A stretch of 64,000 bases of DNA from Pseudomonas sp. GM79. GTDB taxonomy: Bacteria; Pseudomonadota; Gammaproteobacteria; Pseudomonadales; Pseudomonadaceae. Below the pieces are notes generated by a model. It was not told the DNA's origin. It did not search any database and saw only the letters and a program-made list of their open reading frames with translations. The DNA lies in assembly GCF_000282495.1 (NCBI RefSeq), contig NZ_AKJE01000114.1, positions 1 to 64,000 on the forward strand, read 5' to 3'. The position numbers and the translations under genes are program-made. Positions within the stretch are counted from its first letter, which is position 1. Every line of letters starts with the position of its first letter. Shown in pieces: positions 52,213 through 58,850 of this stretch.

Positions 52213-52228
52213 TGGCATGCAGGCTGCA
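52213..52228 (+). promoter_or_regulatory. Sigma-54-type promoter
   Basis: TGGCATGCAGGCTGCA has GG (52214-52215) and GC (52226-52227) separated by exactly 10 bases, close to the TGGCAC-N5-TTGCA consensus. It should drive the genes at 52300 and 52667. Confidence 0.6.
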
Positions 52229-52299
52229 AGTGCCTGAGTAATCAGGGCATTTAATAAATCAGTGCCCGCCAACCTACCCAAAGAGGGAGGAACTTCAGG

Positions 52300-52584
52300 A
52301 TGAATCGCCAAGGTGCCGCCCGATTGCGTATCTCGCCACTGCATATCCAGCAAGGTTTGTTTGCCCTGCTGGCATTGTTGATCACCTTGATTGGCGGCCA
52401 GCAGTTCTTGCGTTGGGAACAGAGCCAGCAGCCAGAGACGCCGCACCTGTCGATTCCACACGCCCCCCAAACCCACTTCAGCGCCGTCAGCAGCAACCTG
52501 GCTGACAGCGACTCGATGCGAATGATGGATGTTGACCAGGCCCAGCCTGTGGATGAAACGCCTCAGGAGCGTTGGGTGTTTTAA
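52300..52584 (+). CDS. Small single-pass membrane protein, unknown function
   Basis: This 94-residue protein has a basic N-terminus, one membrane helix (about 18-36, GLFALLALLITLIGG) and a polar C-terminal region rich in Gln, Pro, Ser and Asp that would face the periplasm. GGGAGGAAC precedes the ATG. I recognise no family. It lies between a sigma-54-type promoter and the DUF1328 gene, 82 bases downstream, suggesting an operon. Confidence 0.75.
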   Translation: MNRQGAARLRISPLHIQQGLFALLALLITLIGGQQFLRWEQSQQPETPHLSIPHAPQTHFSAVSSNLADSDSMRMMDVDQAQPVDETPQERWVF

Positions 52585-52666
52585 ATAAACGAACTTGGCG
52601 CGCTTAACGCGCCGGGATAAGCACCACCAGCAACACCTTTAAATAGAAGCCGTAAGGAGAATCACC

Positions 52667-52831
52667 ATGTTGAGCTGGGCAATCACATTCCTGATCATTG
52701 CCATCATCGCTGCAGTATTGGGCTTCGGTGGTATCGCGGGCACCGCCACGGGTATCGCCAAGATTCTCTTTGTCGTATTCCTGGTGATGTTCATCGCTTC
52801 CTTCTTCTTTGGCCGCCGCGGTCGAGGCTGA
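52667..52831 (+). CDS. DUF1328 family small membrane protein
   Basis: This 54-residue protein consists of two hydrophobic helices (MLSWAITFLIIAIIAAVLGFGGI and AKILFVVFLVMFIASFFF) followed by GRRGRG, the exact layout of the DUF1328/YtjA family. GTAAGGAGAATCACC precedes the ATG. It is probably co-transcribed with the gene at 52300. The function is unknown; relatives are stress-induced inner-membrane proteins. Confidence 0.92.
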   Translation: MLSWAITFLIIAIIAAVLGFGGIAGTATGIAKILFVVFLVMFIASFFFGRRGRG

Positions 52832-52833
52832 AC

Positions 52834-52893
52834 ATGAGCATTTCGTTAAAGACAGTGGCAGCCGCCCTGCTTCTGGGCGGCAGTGCCAATTAA
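52834..52893 (+). pseudogene. Possible gene remnant: signal peptide only
   Basis: Two bases after the DUF1328 stop, an ATG opens a 19-codon frame, MSISLKTVAAALLLGGSAN, then TAA. It reads like the first half of a signal peptide with no mature protein. In other Pseudomonas genomes I recall an exported protein gene near here, so this may be a remnant. The GCCGCCC/GGGCGGC hairpin (52861-52881) inside it may instead be transcript structure. Confidence 0.35.
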
Positions 52894-52953
52894 AAAAGAT
52901 CCACCGGTATTGAGTTTCGAAACACGAAAGAGGCCACAGCGCCTTTTTCCACT

Positions 52954-53275
52954 GCGCTACCCGAGGACGGTAGACGCATGACCAAGGGGTCGGGACGTTC
53001 TGACTGTTTCAGGGTCGGAGTGACCTACGGGTACAGGGAGTACCTGCGCAAGGGCCGGGTCAGGCAAAGCTGCGACGCAAGTTCGCCGGGACCAGAGCGG
53101 CTCGACGAACTTGCGGAGAGCTTCAACGTGCAAAACGTTGATCTAGAGCATTCAGCTCATCTGTTCTTGGTGCATATTCCCCGCAAAACCGTTTCGCGGT
53201 GTTTCTTCGTGACCGTATATCGAGAAAGCTCCGACTTTCTCGATAAGAGAATTCGCAGCCAAACGTAGGCTTTTT
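52954..53275 (+). ncRNA. Candidate structured RNA with GGA-loop hairpins (Rsm-type sponge?)
   Basis: Consecutive stem-loops carry GGA in or at the loop. CTACC-CGAGGAC-GGTAG spans 52957-52973, extended by GCG/CGC. GTCGG/CTGAC, with GGA at the loop edge, spans 52989-53004. GGTC-GGAGT-GACC spans 53013-53025. A 7-bp stem around AGGGA spans 53028-53046. A 10-bp outer stem (53076-53085 with 53106-53115) has inner loop GGACCAGAG. Further perfect hairpins at 53123-53141 and 53219-53244 lack GGA. A weak AGCC/GGCT stem with TTTTT ends near 53275. Neither transcript end nor promoter is known. Confidence 0.4.
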
Positions 53276-53397
53276 CCTAAATTTCCGCTTATTTAAAAAC
53301 CTTCGTCCTGCGCTGAAATGGCCGGCATACGGCACTTATGCCCGCCTGAATGTCGCATTCAAACCGGTTGGGACGCGGGTTTCAGTTGGAAAATCTC

Positions 53398-53412
53398 ATG
53401 CCGATTCGGCAT
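53398..53412. promoter_or_regulatory. Operator-like dyad upstream of gltP
   Basis: ATGCCGATTCGGCAT is a 15-bp dyad with one central unpaired base, about 190 bases before gltP. A larger inverted repeat, TGCATCGG (53448-53455) with CCGATGCA (53522-53529), follows. One or both may be regulatory; no regulator is identified. Confidence 0.4.
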
Positions 53413-53598
53413 AGGGTAGGCGTTTACGGCATTAGACGGCGCTTCCCTGCATCGGAATAGTTGCGCCTTTTTCGCTGCCTGAGAGCTGTAAATGCTCGCT
53501 CGCGGGGACCTTATACGGGGGCCGATGCAAGACTTGTTCGCCATTGCGCGTTTCAGTTCATGCATCAGCCTGAGTCAAACGCAAGTAAGGGTAAAGAT

Positions 53599-54930
53599 AT
53601 GAAGAAGGCAAAGCTTAGCCTCGCCTGGCAGATCCTCATCGGTCTGGTTCTGGGGATAGCAATTGGTGCACTGCTCAACCATTTCAGTGCCGAAAAAGCC
53701 TGGTGGATCAGCAACGTACTGCAACCGGCAGGCGATATCTTTATCCGTCTGATCAAGATGATCGTGATCCCGATCGTGATCTCCTCGCTGATCGTCGGCA
53801 TTGCTGGCGTGGGTGACGCGAAGAAACTCGGTCGCATCGGTCTGAAGACCATCATTTACTTCGAGATCGTCACCACCATCGCCATTCTGGTCGGTCTGGT
53901 GCTGGCCAACGTGGTCCATCCGGGCAGCGGCATCGACATGAGCACCCTGGGTACGGTGGATATTTCCAAGTACCAGGCCACTGCCGCCGAGGTGCAGCAT
54001 GAACACGCGTTCATCCAGACCATCCTCAACCTGATCCCGTCGAACATCTTTGCGGCCATGGCCCGCGGCGAGATGCTGCCGATCATCTTCTTCTCCGTGT
54101 TGTTCGGTCTCGGTCTGTCGAGCCTGCAATCGGACCTGCGCGAGCCGCTGGTGAAGATGTTCCAGGGTGTATCGGAAAGCATGTTCAAGGTCACCCACAT
54201 GATCATGAACTACGCCCCGATCGGCGTGTTCGCACTGATCGCGGTGACCGTGGCCAACTTCGGTTTCGCCTCTCTGCTGCCGTTGGCCAAACTGGTCGTC
54301 CTGGTTTACTTCGCCGTCGCCTTCTTCGCCTTTGTGGTGCTGGGCCTGATCGCTCGCCTGTTCGGTTTCTCGGTGATCAAGCTGATGCGCATCTTCAAGG
54401 ATGAGCTGGTACTGGCCTACTCCACCGCCAGTTCCGAAACCGTGCTGCCGCGCGTGATCGAGAAGATGGAAGCCTACGGCGCGCCGAAAGCCATTTGCAG
54501 CTTCGTGGTGCCGACCGGCTACTCGTTCAACCTCGACGGTTCGACCCTGTACCAGAGCATCGCGGCAATCTTCATTGCCCAGCTCTACGGCATCGACCTG
54601 TCCATCAGCCAACAGTTGCTGCTGGTGCTGACGCTGATGGTCACCTCCAAAGGCATCGCCGGCGTACCGGGCGTGTCCTTCGTGGTGCTGCTGGCGACTC
54701 TGGGCAGCGTTGGTATTCCGCTGGAAGGCTTGGCGTTCATTGCCGGTGTCGACCGCATCATGGACATGGCCCGTACCGCGCTGAACGTGATCGGTAACGC
54801 CTTGGCCGTGCTGGTCATCGCACGTTGGGAAGGTATGTACGACGACGCCAAGGGCGAGCGCTACTGGAACTCCCTGCCGCACTGGCGCAGCAAGGAAAAG
54901 TTGCCGGTTGGTGAAATTTCCAGCAACTGA
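53599..54930 (+). CDS. gltP: Proton/glutamate-aspartate symporter (DAACS family)
   Basis: GltP imports glutamate and aspartate with protons. The 443-residue protein has the DAACS fold of eight helices and two hairpins. Conserved parts are the serine-rich AYSTASSETVLPRVIEKME, VPTGYSFNLDGSTLYQSIAAIFIAQ (NLDG motif) and SKGIAGVPGVSFVVL (GxxGxPG), which form the substrate and cation sites. I chose the ATG at 53599; the frame extends 138 bases upstream without a membrane-protein-like start. It is monocistronic, with a terminator after a REPIN. Confidence 0.93.
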   Translation: MKKAKLSLAWQILIGLVLGIAIGALLNHFSAEKAWWISNVLQPAGDIFIRLIKMIVIPIVISSLIVGIAGVGDAKKLGRIGLKTIIYFEIVTTIAILVGLVLANVVHPGSGIDMSTLGTVDISKYQATAAEVQHEHAFIQTILNLIPSNIFAAMARGEMLPIIFFSVLFGLGLSSLQSDLREPLVKMFQGVSESMFKVTHMIMNYAPIGVFALIAVTVANFGFASLLPLAKLVVLVYFAVAFFAFVVLGLIARLFGFSVIKLMRIFKDELVLAYSTASSETVLPRVIEKMEAYGAPKAICSFVVPTGYSFNLDGSTLYQSIAAIFIAQLYGIDLSISQQLLLVLTLMVTSKGIAGVPGVSFVVLLATLGSVGIPLEGLAFIAGVDRIMDMARTALNVIGNALAVLVIARWEGMYDDAKGERYWNSLPHWRSKEKLPVGEISSN

Positions 54931-54941
54931 TGCAAAAACCT

Positions 54942-55029
54942 GTGGGAGCGGGCTTGCTCGCGAAGAGGCCGGTACATTCAACATCTTTGTTGACTGATCC
55001 ACCGCTTTCGCGAGCAAGCCCGCTCGCAC
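54942..55029. repeat. REPIN
   Basis: GTGGGAGCGGGCTTGCTCGCGAAG begins at 54942 and the inverse ends at 55029, with one change (GCTCGCAC). The internal segment is nearly the same as that of the copy at 56376, on the other side of the next gene. Confidence 0.93.
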
Positions 55030-55056
55030 ATTGGTCTTTTGCTAGCGGTACTAAAC

Positions 55057-55082
55057 AAACCCCGGAGAAATCCGGGGTTTGT
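55057..55082 (+). terminator. Terminator of gltP
   Basis: AAACCCCGGA (55057-55066) pairs with TCCGGGGTTT (55071-55080) around GAAA, then GTCGTTT. The stem is perfect although the U-tract is interrupted. Confidence 0.8.
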
Positions 55083-55134
55083 CGTTTCTGTCTACCCCGC
55101 TATCATTCGCCGCATCTTCCGGGGGATTTGACTG

Positions 55135-56364
55135 ATGCTTAATGGCCTGTGGCTTGGCTTCTTCATCGTGGCTGCCGTTTCGGCGCTGGCGCAATGGCTG
55201 ATCGGCGGTAACGCCGGGATCTTTGCGGCGATGGTGGAAAGCATTTTCGCCATGGCCAAATTGTCGGTCGAGGTCATGGTCCTGTTGTTCGGCACCCTCA
55301 CTCTCTGGCTGGGCTTTCTGCGAATTGCCGAGAAGGCCGGCATCGTCGAATGGCTGGCCAAGGCGCTGGGCCCGCTGTTCCTGCGCCTGATGCCGGAGGT
55401 GCCGCCCGGGCATCCGGCCATCGGCCTGATCACGCTGAACTTCGCCGCCAACGGCCTGGGGCTGGACAACGCCGCCACACCGATCGGCCTCAAAGCCATG
55501 AAGGCGCTGCAAGAGCTAAACCCCAGCGACACCATCGCCAGCAACGCGCAGATCCTCTTCCTGGTGCTCAACGCCTCGTCCCTGACCCTGCTGCCGGTGA
55601 CCATCTTCATGTACCGCGCCCAGCAAGGTGCGCCCGATCCGACCCTGGTGTTCCTGCCAATCCTGCTGGCCACCAGTTGTTCGACCCTGGTGGGCTTGTT
55701 GTCGGTGGCGTTCATGCAGCGTCTGCGCCTGTGGGACCCGGTGGTGCTCGCCTACTTCATTCCCGGTGCCTTGGCCCTCGGTGCGTTCATGGCGCTGCTG
55801 GCGACGCTCTCGGCGACCGCTCTGGCGAGCCTGTCATCGATCCTCGGCAACGTGACGCTGTTCGGGCTGATCATGCTGTTTCTGGTGATCGGCGCATTAC
55901 GCAAAGTGAAGGTCTACGAGGCGTTCATCGAAGGCGCGAAAGAAGGCTTCGACGTGGCCAAGAACCTGCTGCCGTATCTGGTGGCGATGCTCTGTGCCGT
56001 GGGCGTGCTGCGAGCATCCGGGGCACTGGATTTCGGTCTGGACGGGATCCGTCATCTGGTGGAGTGGGCCGGTTGGGACACCCGCTTTGTCGACGCGCTG
56101 CCAACGGCCATGGTCAAACCCTTCTCCGGCAGCGCCGCACGGGCAATGCTGATCGAAACCATGAAAACCTCTGGAGTCGACAGCTTCCCGGCGCTGGTGG
56201 CGGCGACGATTCAGGGCAGTACTGAAACAACCTTTTATGTATTGGCGGTGTACTTCGGCGCGGTGGGCATTCAGCGTGCACGGCATGCGGTGGGGTGTGC
56301 GTTGCTGGCGGAATTGGCGGGTGTTCTTGGCGCGATCGGGGTGTGCTACTGGTTCTTCGGTTGA
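55135..56364 (+). CDS. SpmA-SpmB fused spore maturation-like membrane protein
   Basis: This 409-residue membrane protein matches the SpmAB (nucleoside recognition/Gate domain) family in non-spore-formers, where SpmA-like (about 1-200) and SpmB-like (about 240-409) halves are fused. Family pieces are NFAANGLGLDNAATPIGLKAMKAL and MVKPFSGSAARAMLIETMKTSGVDSF with GSTETTFYVLAVYFGAVG. It has about ten helices. The substrate is unknown. REPINs lie on both sides. The start is the ATG at 55135. Confidence 0.9.
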   Translation: MLNGLWLGFFIVAAVSALAQWLIGGNAGIFAAMVESIFAMAKLSVEVMVLLFGTLTLWLGFLRIAEKAGIVEWLAKALGPLFLRLMPEVPPGHPAIGLITLNFAANGLGLDNAATPIGLKAMKALQELNPSDTIASNAQILFLVLNASSLTLLPVTIFMYRAQQGAPDPTLVFLPILLATSCSTLVGLLSVAFMQRLRLWDPVVLAYFIPGALALGAFMALLATLSATALASLSSILGNVTLFGLIMLFLVIGALRKVKVYEAFIEGAKEGFDVAKNLLPYLVAMLCAVGVLRASGALDFGLDGIRHLVEWAGWDTRFVDALPTAMVKPFSGSAARAMLIETMKTSGVDSFPALVAATIQGSTETTFYVLAVYFGAVGIQRARHAVGCALLAELAGVLGAIGVCYWFFG

Positions 56365-56375
56365 CCGAAAACCCT

Positions 56376-56463
56376 GTGGGAGCGGGCTTGCTCGCGAAGA
56401 GGCCGGTACATTCAACATCCCTGTTGACTGACACACCGCCTTCGCGAGCAAGCCCGCTCCCAC
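56376..56463. repeat. REPIN
   Basis: GTGGGAGCGGGCTTGCTCGCGAAG begins at 56376 and the inverse ends at 56463. Over 88 bases it differs from the copy at 54942 at only a handful of positions, including the internal segment, suggesting recent duplication. Confidence 0.93.
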
Positions 56464-56483
56464 ATTAGATGTGCGTCCGACTT

Positions 56484-57110
56484 TTATGGCCTCAGCGGCG
56501 GCGCAACTTTCTGACCTTGCTCCACCGTCCAGGCCACCACCTGCGCCGTCAATTGATCGCTGGCCTGACCAAAACCGGTCACCACCGCCGGCACCTTCAC
56601 ATCGCTCAACGGCTGACGCACTTCAAAGCGTCGGCTGGCGAGGATTCGCTGGTCATACCCACGCACCAACAACGCATCCAGGCGCACGACCACGCTCGCA
56701 GCCGTACCTTGGTACTCGGTCTGGAACGCTTGCAGGTTGCCGCCCAGTTCCAGGTCTGCCTGGAAATTACTGTCATCGGTGCTGAGCAACGGCACGCGAC
56801 CGTCACGCTGGAAACCATCGAGCAGACGATTGCGCAACAGCACCGGTGCCGGATCGCTCCAGCGTGAAGCCTTGTAGCTGCTGATCAGATCACCCTGAGG
56901 GATTACGGCGATTTTCGGGTTGTTCAAGGCTTCGCTGGTTTGAGGCTTGGCCAGCCGCAACGACCAGCGCTGCGGCGTGCCGTGTTGGGCCGATGCGTCG
57001 CGCTGTGCCGACGGCAGTCGATAGACATCGGACGGCTCGGCCTTGGGGAAAATCGAACAGGAAGCGATCAACGCAAAACCGGCGAGGAGGGCGAGATGAG
57101 CCAGTTTCAT
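56484..57110 (-). CDS. PqiC-like lipoprotein of an MCE transport operon
   Basis: This 208-residue lipoprotein (lipobox IASC, Cys18) is of the ABC-type transport auxiliary/PqiC (YmbA) family: DVYRLPS near the start, the beta-rich core NPKIAVIPQGDLISSYKASRWSDPAPVLLRNRLLDGFQ, and a C-terminal helix (VTGFGQASDQLTAQVVAWTVEQ). In Pqi systems this protein is an outer-membrane ring that receives the MCE tunnel. Its ATG overlaps the MCE gene stop (ATGA). Confidence 0.88.
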   Translation of the reverse strand: MKLAHLALLAGFALIASCSIFPKAEPSDVYRLPSAQRDASAQHGTPQRWSLRLAKPQTSEALNNPKIAVIPQGDLISSYKASRWSDPAPVLLRNRLLDGFQRDGRVPLLSTDDSNFQADLELGGNLQAFQTEYQGTAASVVVRLDALLVRGYDQRILASRRFEVRQPLSDVKVPAVVTGFGQASDQLTAQVVAWTVEQGQKVAPPLRP

Positions 57111-58045
57111 GGCGTGAACTCCTTGTTTTTGTCGCTGCCCAGCAGGTAACCGCTGGGGTTGGCCTCAAGCCGCTGGGAAATGGTCCGCAACGAACTCAAG
57201 GTATCGCGCAGCTCACGCACCGCCGGCGCCAGGCCATTGAGGCCTTGCATGCCGCTGTTGAGCGAATCCTGATTGGTCGTGAGCAACGTGTTGATGGTCG
57301 CGCTGCTCTGTTCCAGCGACTTCATCGCCTGCTCGGCACTGCCGAACATCTGCTTGCCTTGATCGTTGAGCATGCCATTGGCGTTGCGCATCAGCGCCGA
57401 CGTCTGTTCCAGCATGGCGCCGGCCTGTTTGCCGACCGAGGCCAGTTGCTGCATCGCCTGGCGAATATCGCCGCGCTGGTCAGCGATGGTGCCGGTGGTT
57501 TGCTCCAGATGCTCAAGGGTCTTGCTGATGCGCTCGACGTTCTCCGAGGAAAACAACTGATTGGCGTTGTGCATCAACACGTTCACGCCCGCCATCAGAT
57601 CGTTGCTGTCATTCATCAACCGGGCAATGGGCGAGGGCGATGCAACGATTGTCGGCAAATTGCCGTCCTCGCCCTTGAGCGTCGGACTTTGTGGCGTGCC
57701 GCCGCTGAGCTGGATGATCGAGGTCCCGGTGATCCCGGTCAGCGCCAGCTTGGCCTGAGTGTCTTCTTTGATCGGAGTGTCTCCGCCCAGGCGAATCCGC
57801 GCCAACACCCGGCGCGGATCGTTCGGGTCCAGGCGCAGTATCACCACGTCGCCGACCTTGATCCCGCTGTACTGCACGGCGCTGCCCTTGGACAGGCCGC
57901 TGACCGCCTCGTTGAAGACGATTTCGTAATCCTTGAATTCGGTATCGACGCTGGATTTGGCCAGCCACAGACCGAAGAGCAGGGCGCCTGCCACCACTAT
58001 GACGGTGAACAGGCCGATCAATACATGATGAGCTCGGGTTTCCAT
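57107..58045 (-). CDS. MCE-domain (MlaD-like) substrate-binding protein
   Basis: This 312-residue protein has one N-terminal membrane helix (about 8-28), one MCE domain (about 38-120; VQYSGIKVGDVVILRLDPNDPRRVLARIRL) and a long C-terminal coiled-coil region (about 150-290). It would form a hexameric ring or tunnel carrying lipid across the periplasm. It sits between the ATPase gene, one base away, and the PqiC-like gene. Confidence 0.92.
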   Translation of the reverse strand: METRAHHVLIGLFTVIVVAGALLFGLWLAKSSVDTEFKDYEIVFNEAVSGLSKGSAVQYSGIKVGDVVILRLDPNDPRRVLARIRLGGDTPIKEDTQAKLALTGITGTSIIQLSGGTPQSPTLKGEDGNLPTIVASPSPIARLMNDSNDLMAGVNVLMHNANQLFSSENVERISKTLEHLEQTTGTIADQRGDIRQAMQQLASVGKQAGAMLEQTSALMRNANGMLNDQGKQMFGSAEQAMKSLEQSSATINTLLTTNQDSLNSGMQGLNGLAPAVRELRDTLSSLRTISQRLEANPSGYLLGSDKNKEFTP

Positions 58046-58046
58046 G

Positions 58047-58850
58047 TCAGACCTCGTTGAGCTGGTTAGCGGCCGTCAGCGCCGCGCGGCCGCGAGGGCC
58101 ATGGAAGTATTCGTGAATCCACGCATCATCGGTTTCCGACACCTTGTCGATGGCGTCCGCCACCAGCACTTTCTTCTGCGCCAGCACCGCCACTCGGTCG
58201 GTGATGGTGTAGAGCGTGTCGAGGTCGTGGGTCACCAGAAACACGCTCAGGCCCAAGGCATCGCGCAGAGTCAGGATCAGTTGATCGAAGCCTGCGGCGC
58301 CAATCGGGTCTAGACCGGCGGTGGGCTCGTCGAGGAACAGGATGTCCGGGTCCAGCGCCAGCGCTCGGGCCAGGGCCGCGCGCTTGATCATGCCGCCGGA
58401 CAGTGAAGCAGGGTATTTGTCGGCCGCCGACAACGGCAGCCCGGCCAACGCCATTTTCACTGCCGCCAGGTGCTCGGCGTCGGCACGGCTCAGGCCGGCG
58501 TGTTCAATCAGGGGCAGGGCGACGTTCTCGGTCACGGTGAGCGAAGAGAACAAGGCGCCTTTCTGGAACAACACACCGAACCGCCGTTCGACCAGCGAGC
58601 GCTCGTGCTCCGACAGGCTCGGCAAGTTCTTGCCGAAGACCTTCACCAGCCCTTCGCTGGGCTGACGCAGGCCGACAATGCTGCGCAGCAGCACCGATTT
58701 GCCGCTGCCAGAACCGCCGACCACCGCCAGAATCTCGCCCTTGTACAAGTCCAGGTCGAGGTTCTCGTGCACGCTCTGGTGGCCGAAGCGATTGCACAGC
58801 CCACGGACTTCGATCACTGCCTCTGAAGGCGCTCGGGGTAAACGACTCAC
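58047..58850 (-). CDS. MlaF-like lipid ABC transporter ATPase
   Basis: This 267-residue ATPase has Walker A GGSGSGKS, signature ASLSGGMIKRAALARALALDP and Walker B ILFLDEPTAGLDP, with an MlaF-type Q-loop region (VLFQKGALFSSLTVTENVALPL). The start is a GTG at 58850 overlapping the permease stop (GTGA), so translation is coupled. It energises lipid movement with the permease. Confidence 0.93.
   Translation of the reverse strand: MSRLPRAPSEAVIEVRGLCNRFGHQSVHENLDLDLYKGEILAVVGGSGSGKSVLLRSIVGLRQPSEGLVKVFGKNLPSLSEHERSLVERRFGVLFQKGALFSSLTVTENVALPLIEHAGLSRADAEHLAAVKMALAGLPLSAADKYPASLSGGMIKRAALARALALDPDILFLDEPTAGLDPIGAAGFDQLILTLRDALGLSVFLVTHDLDTLYTITDRVAVLAQKKVLVADAIDKVSETDDAWIHEYFHGPRGRAALTAANQLNEV

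Larger units (their letters stand above)
51864..52299. other. algB / 52300 divergent intergenic region
   Basis: This 436-base AT-rich gap holds two 16-bp repeated elements (52101 and 52132), an FNR/Anr-like palindrome (52179) and a sigma-54-type promoter (52213). The algB promoter must lie in its left half, but I cannot place it. Confidence 0.6.
52894..53598. other. 705-base gap with no convincing gene
   Basis: Between the remnant and gltP I see a weak terminator-like AGGC/GCCT hairpin with a T-run (52931-52949), the GGA-hairpin region (52954-53275) and two dyads before gltP. The only longer forward frame in the first half (52978-53268) has codon use unlike its neighbours. Confidence 0.6.

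Noticed and set aside
52954..53120. Assignment of the GGA-hairpin region as RsmX, RsmY or RsmZ
   Set aside because: No GacA upstream box is visible and the location does not fit the RsmY/RsmZ contexts I know, so only a generic Rsm-like candidate is claimed.
52978..53268. 96-codon forward frame in the gap before gltP
   Set aside because: No recognisable family, no good ribosome site, and codon use with rare AGG, GGA and CTA codons unlike its neighbours. The same stretch is better explained by nested hairpins.
53575..55029. 484-codon antisense frame over gltP
   Set aside because: Highly His/Gln/Asp-rich low-complexity product typical of antisense reading of a membrane-protein gene.
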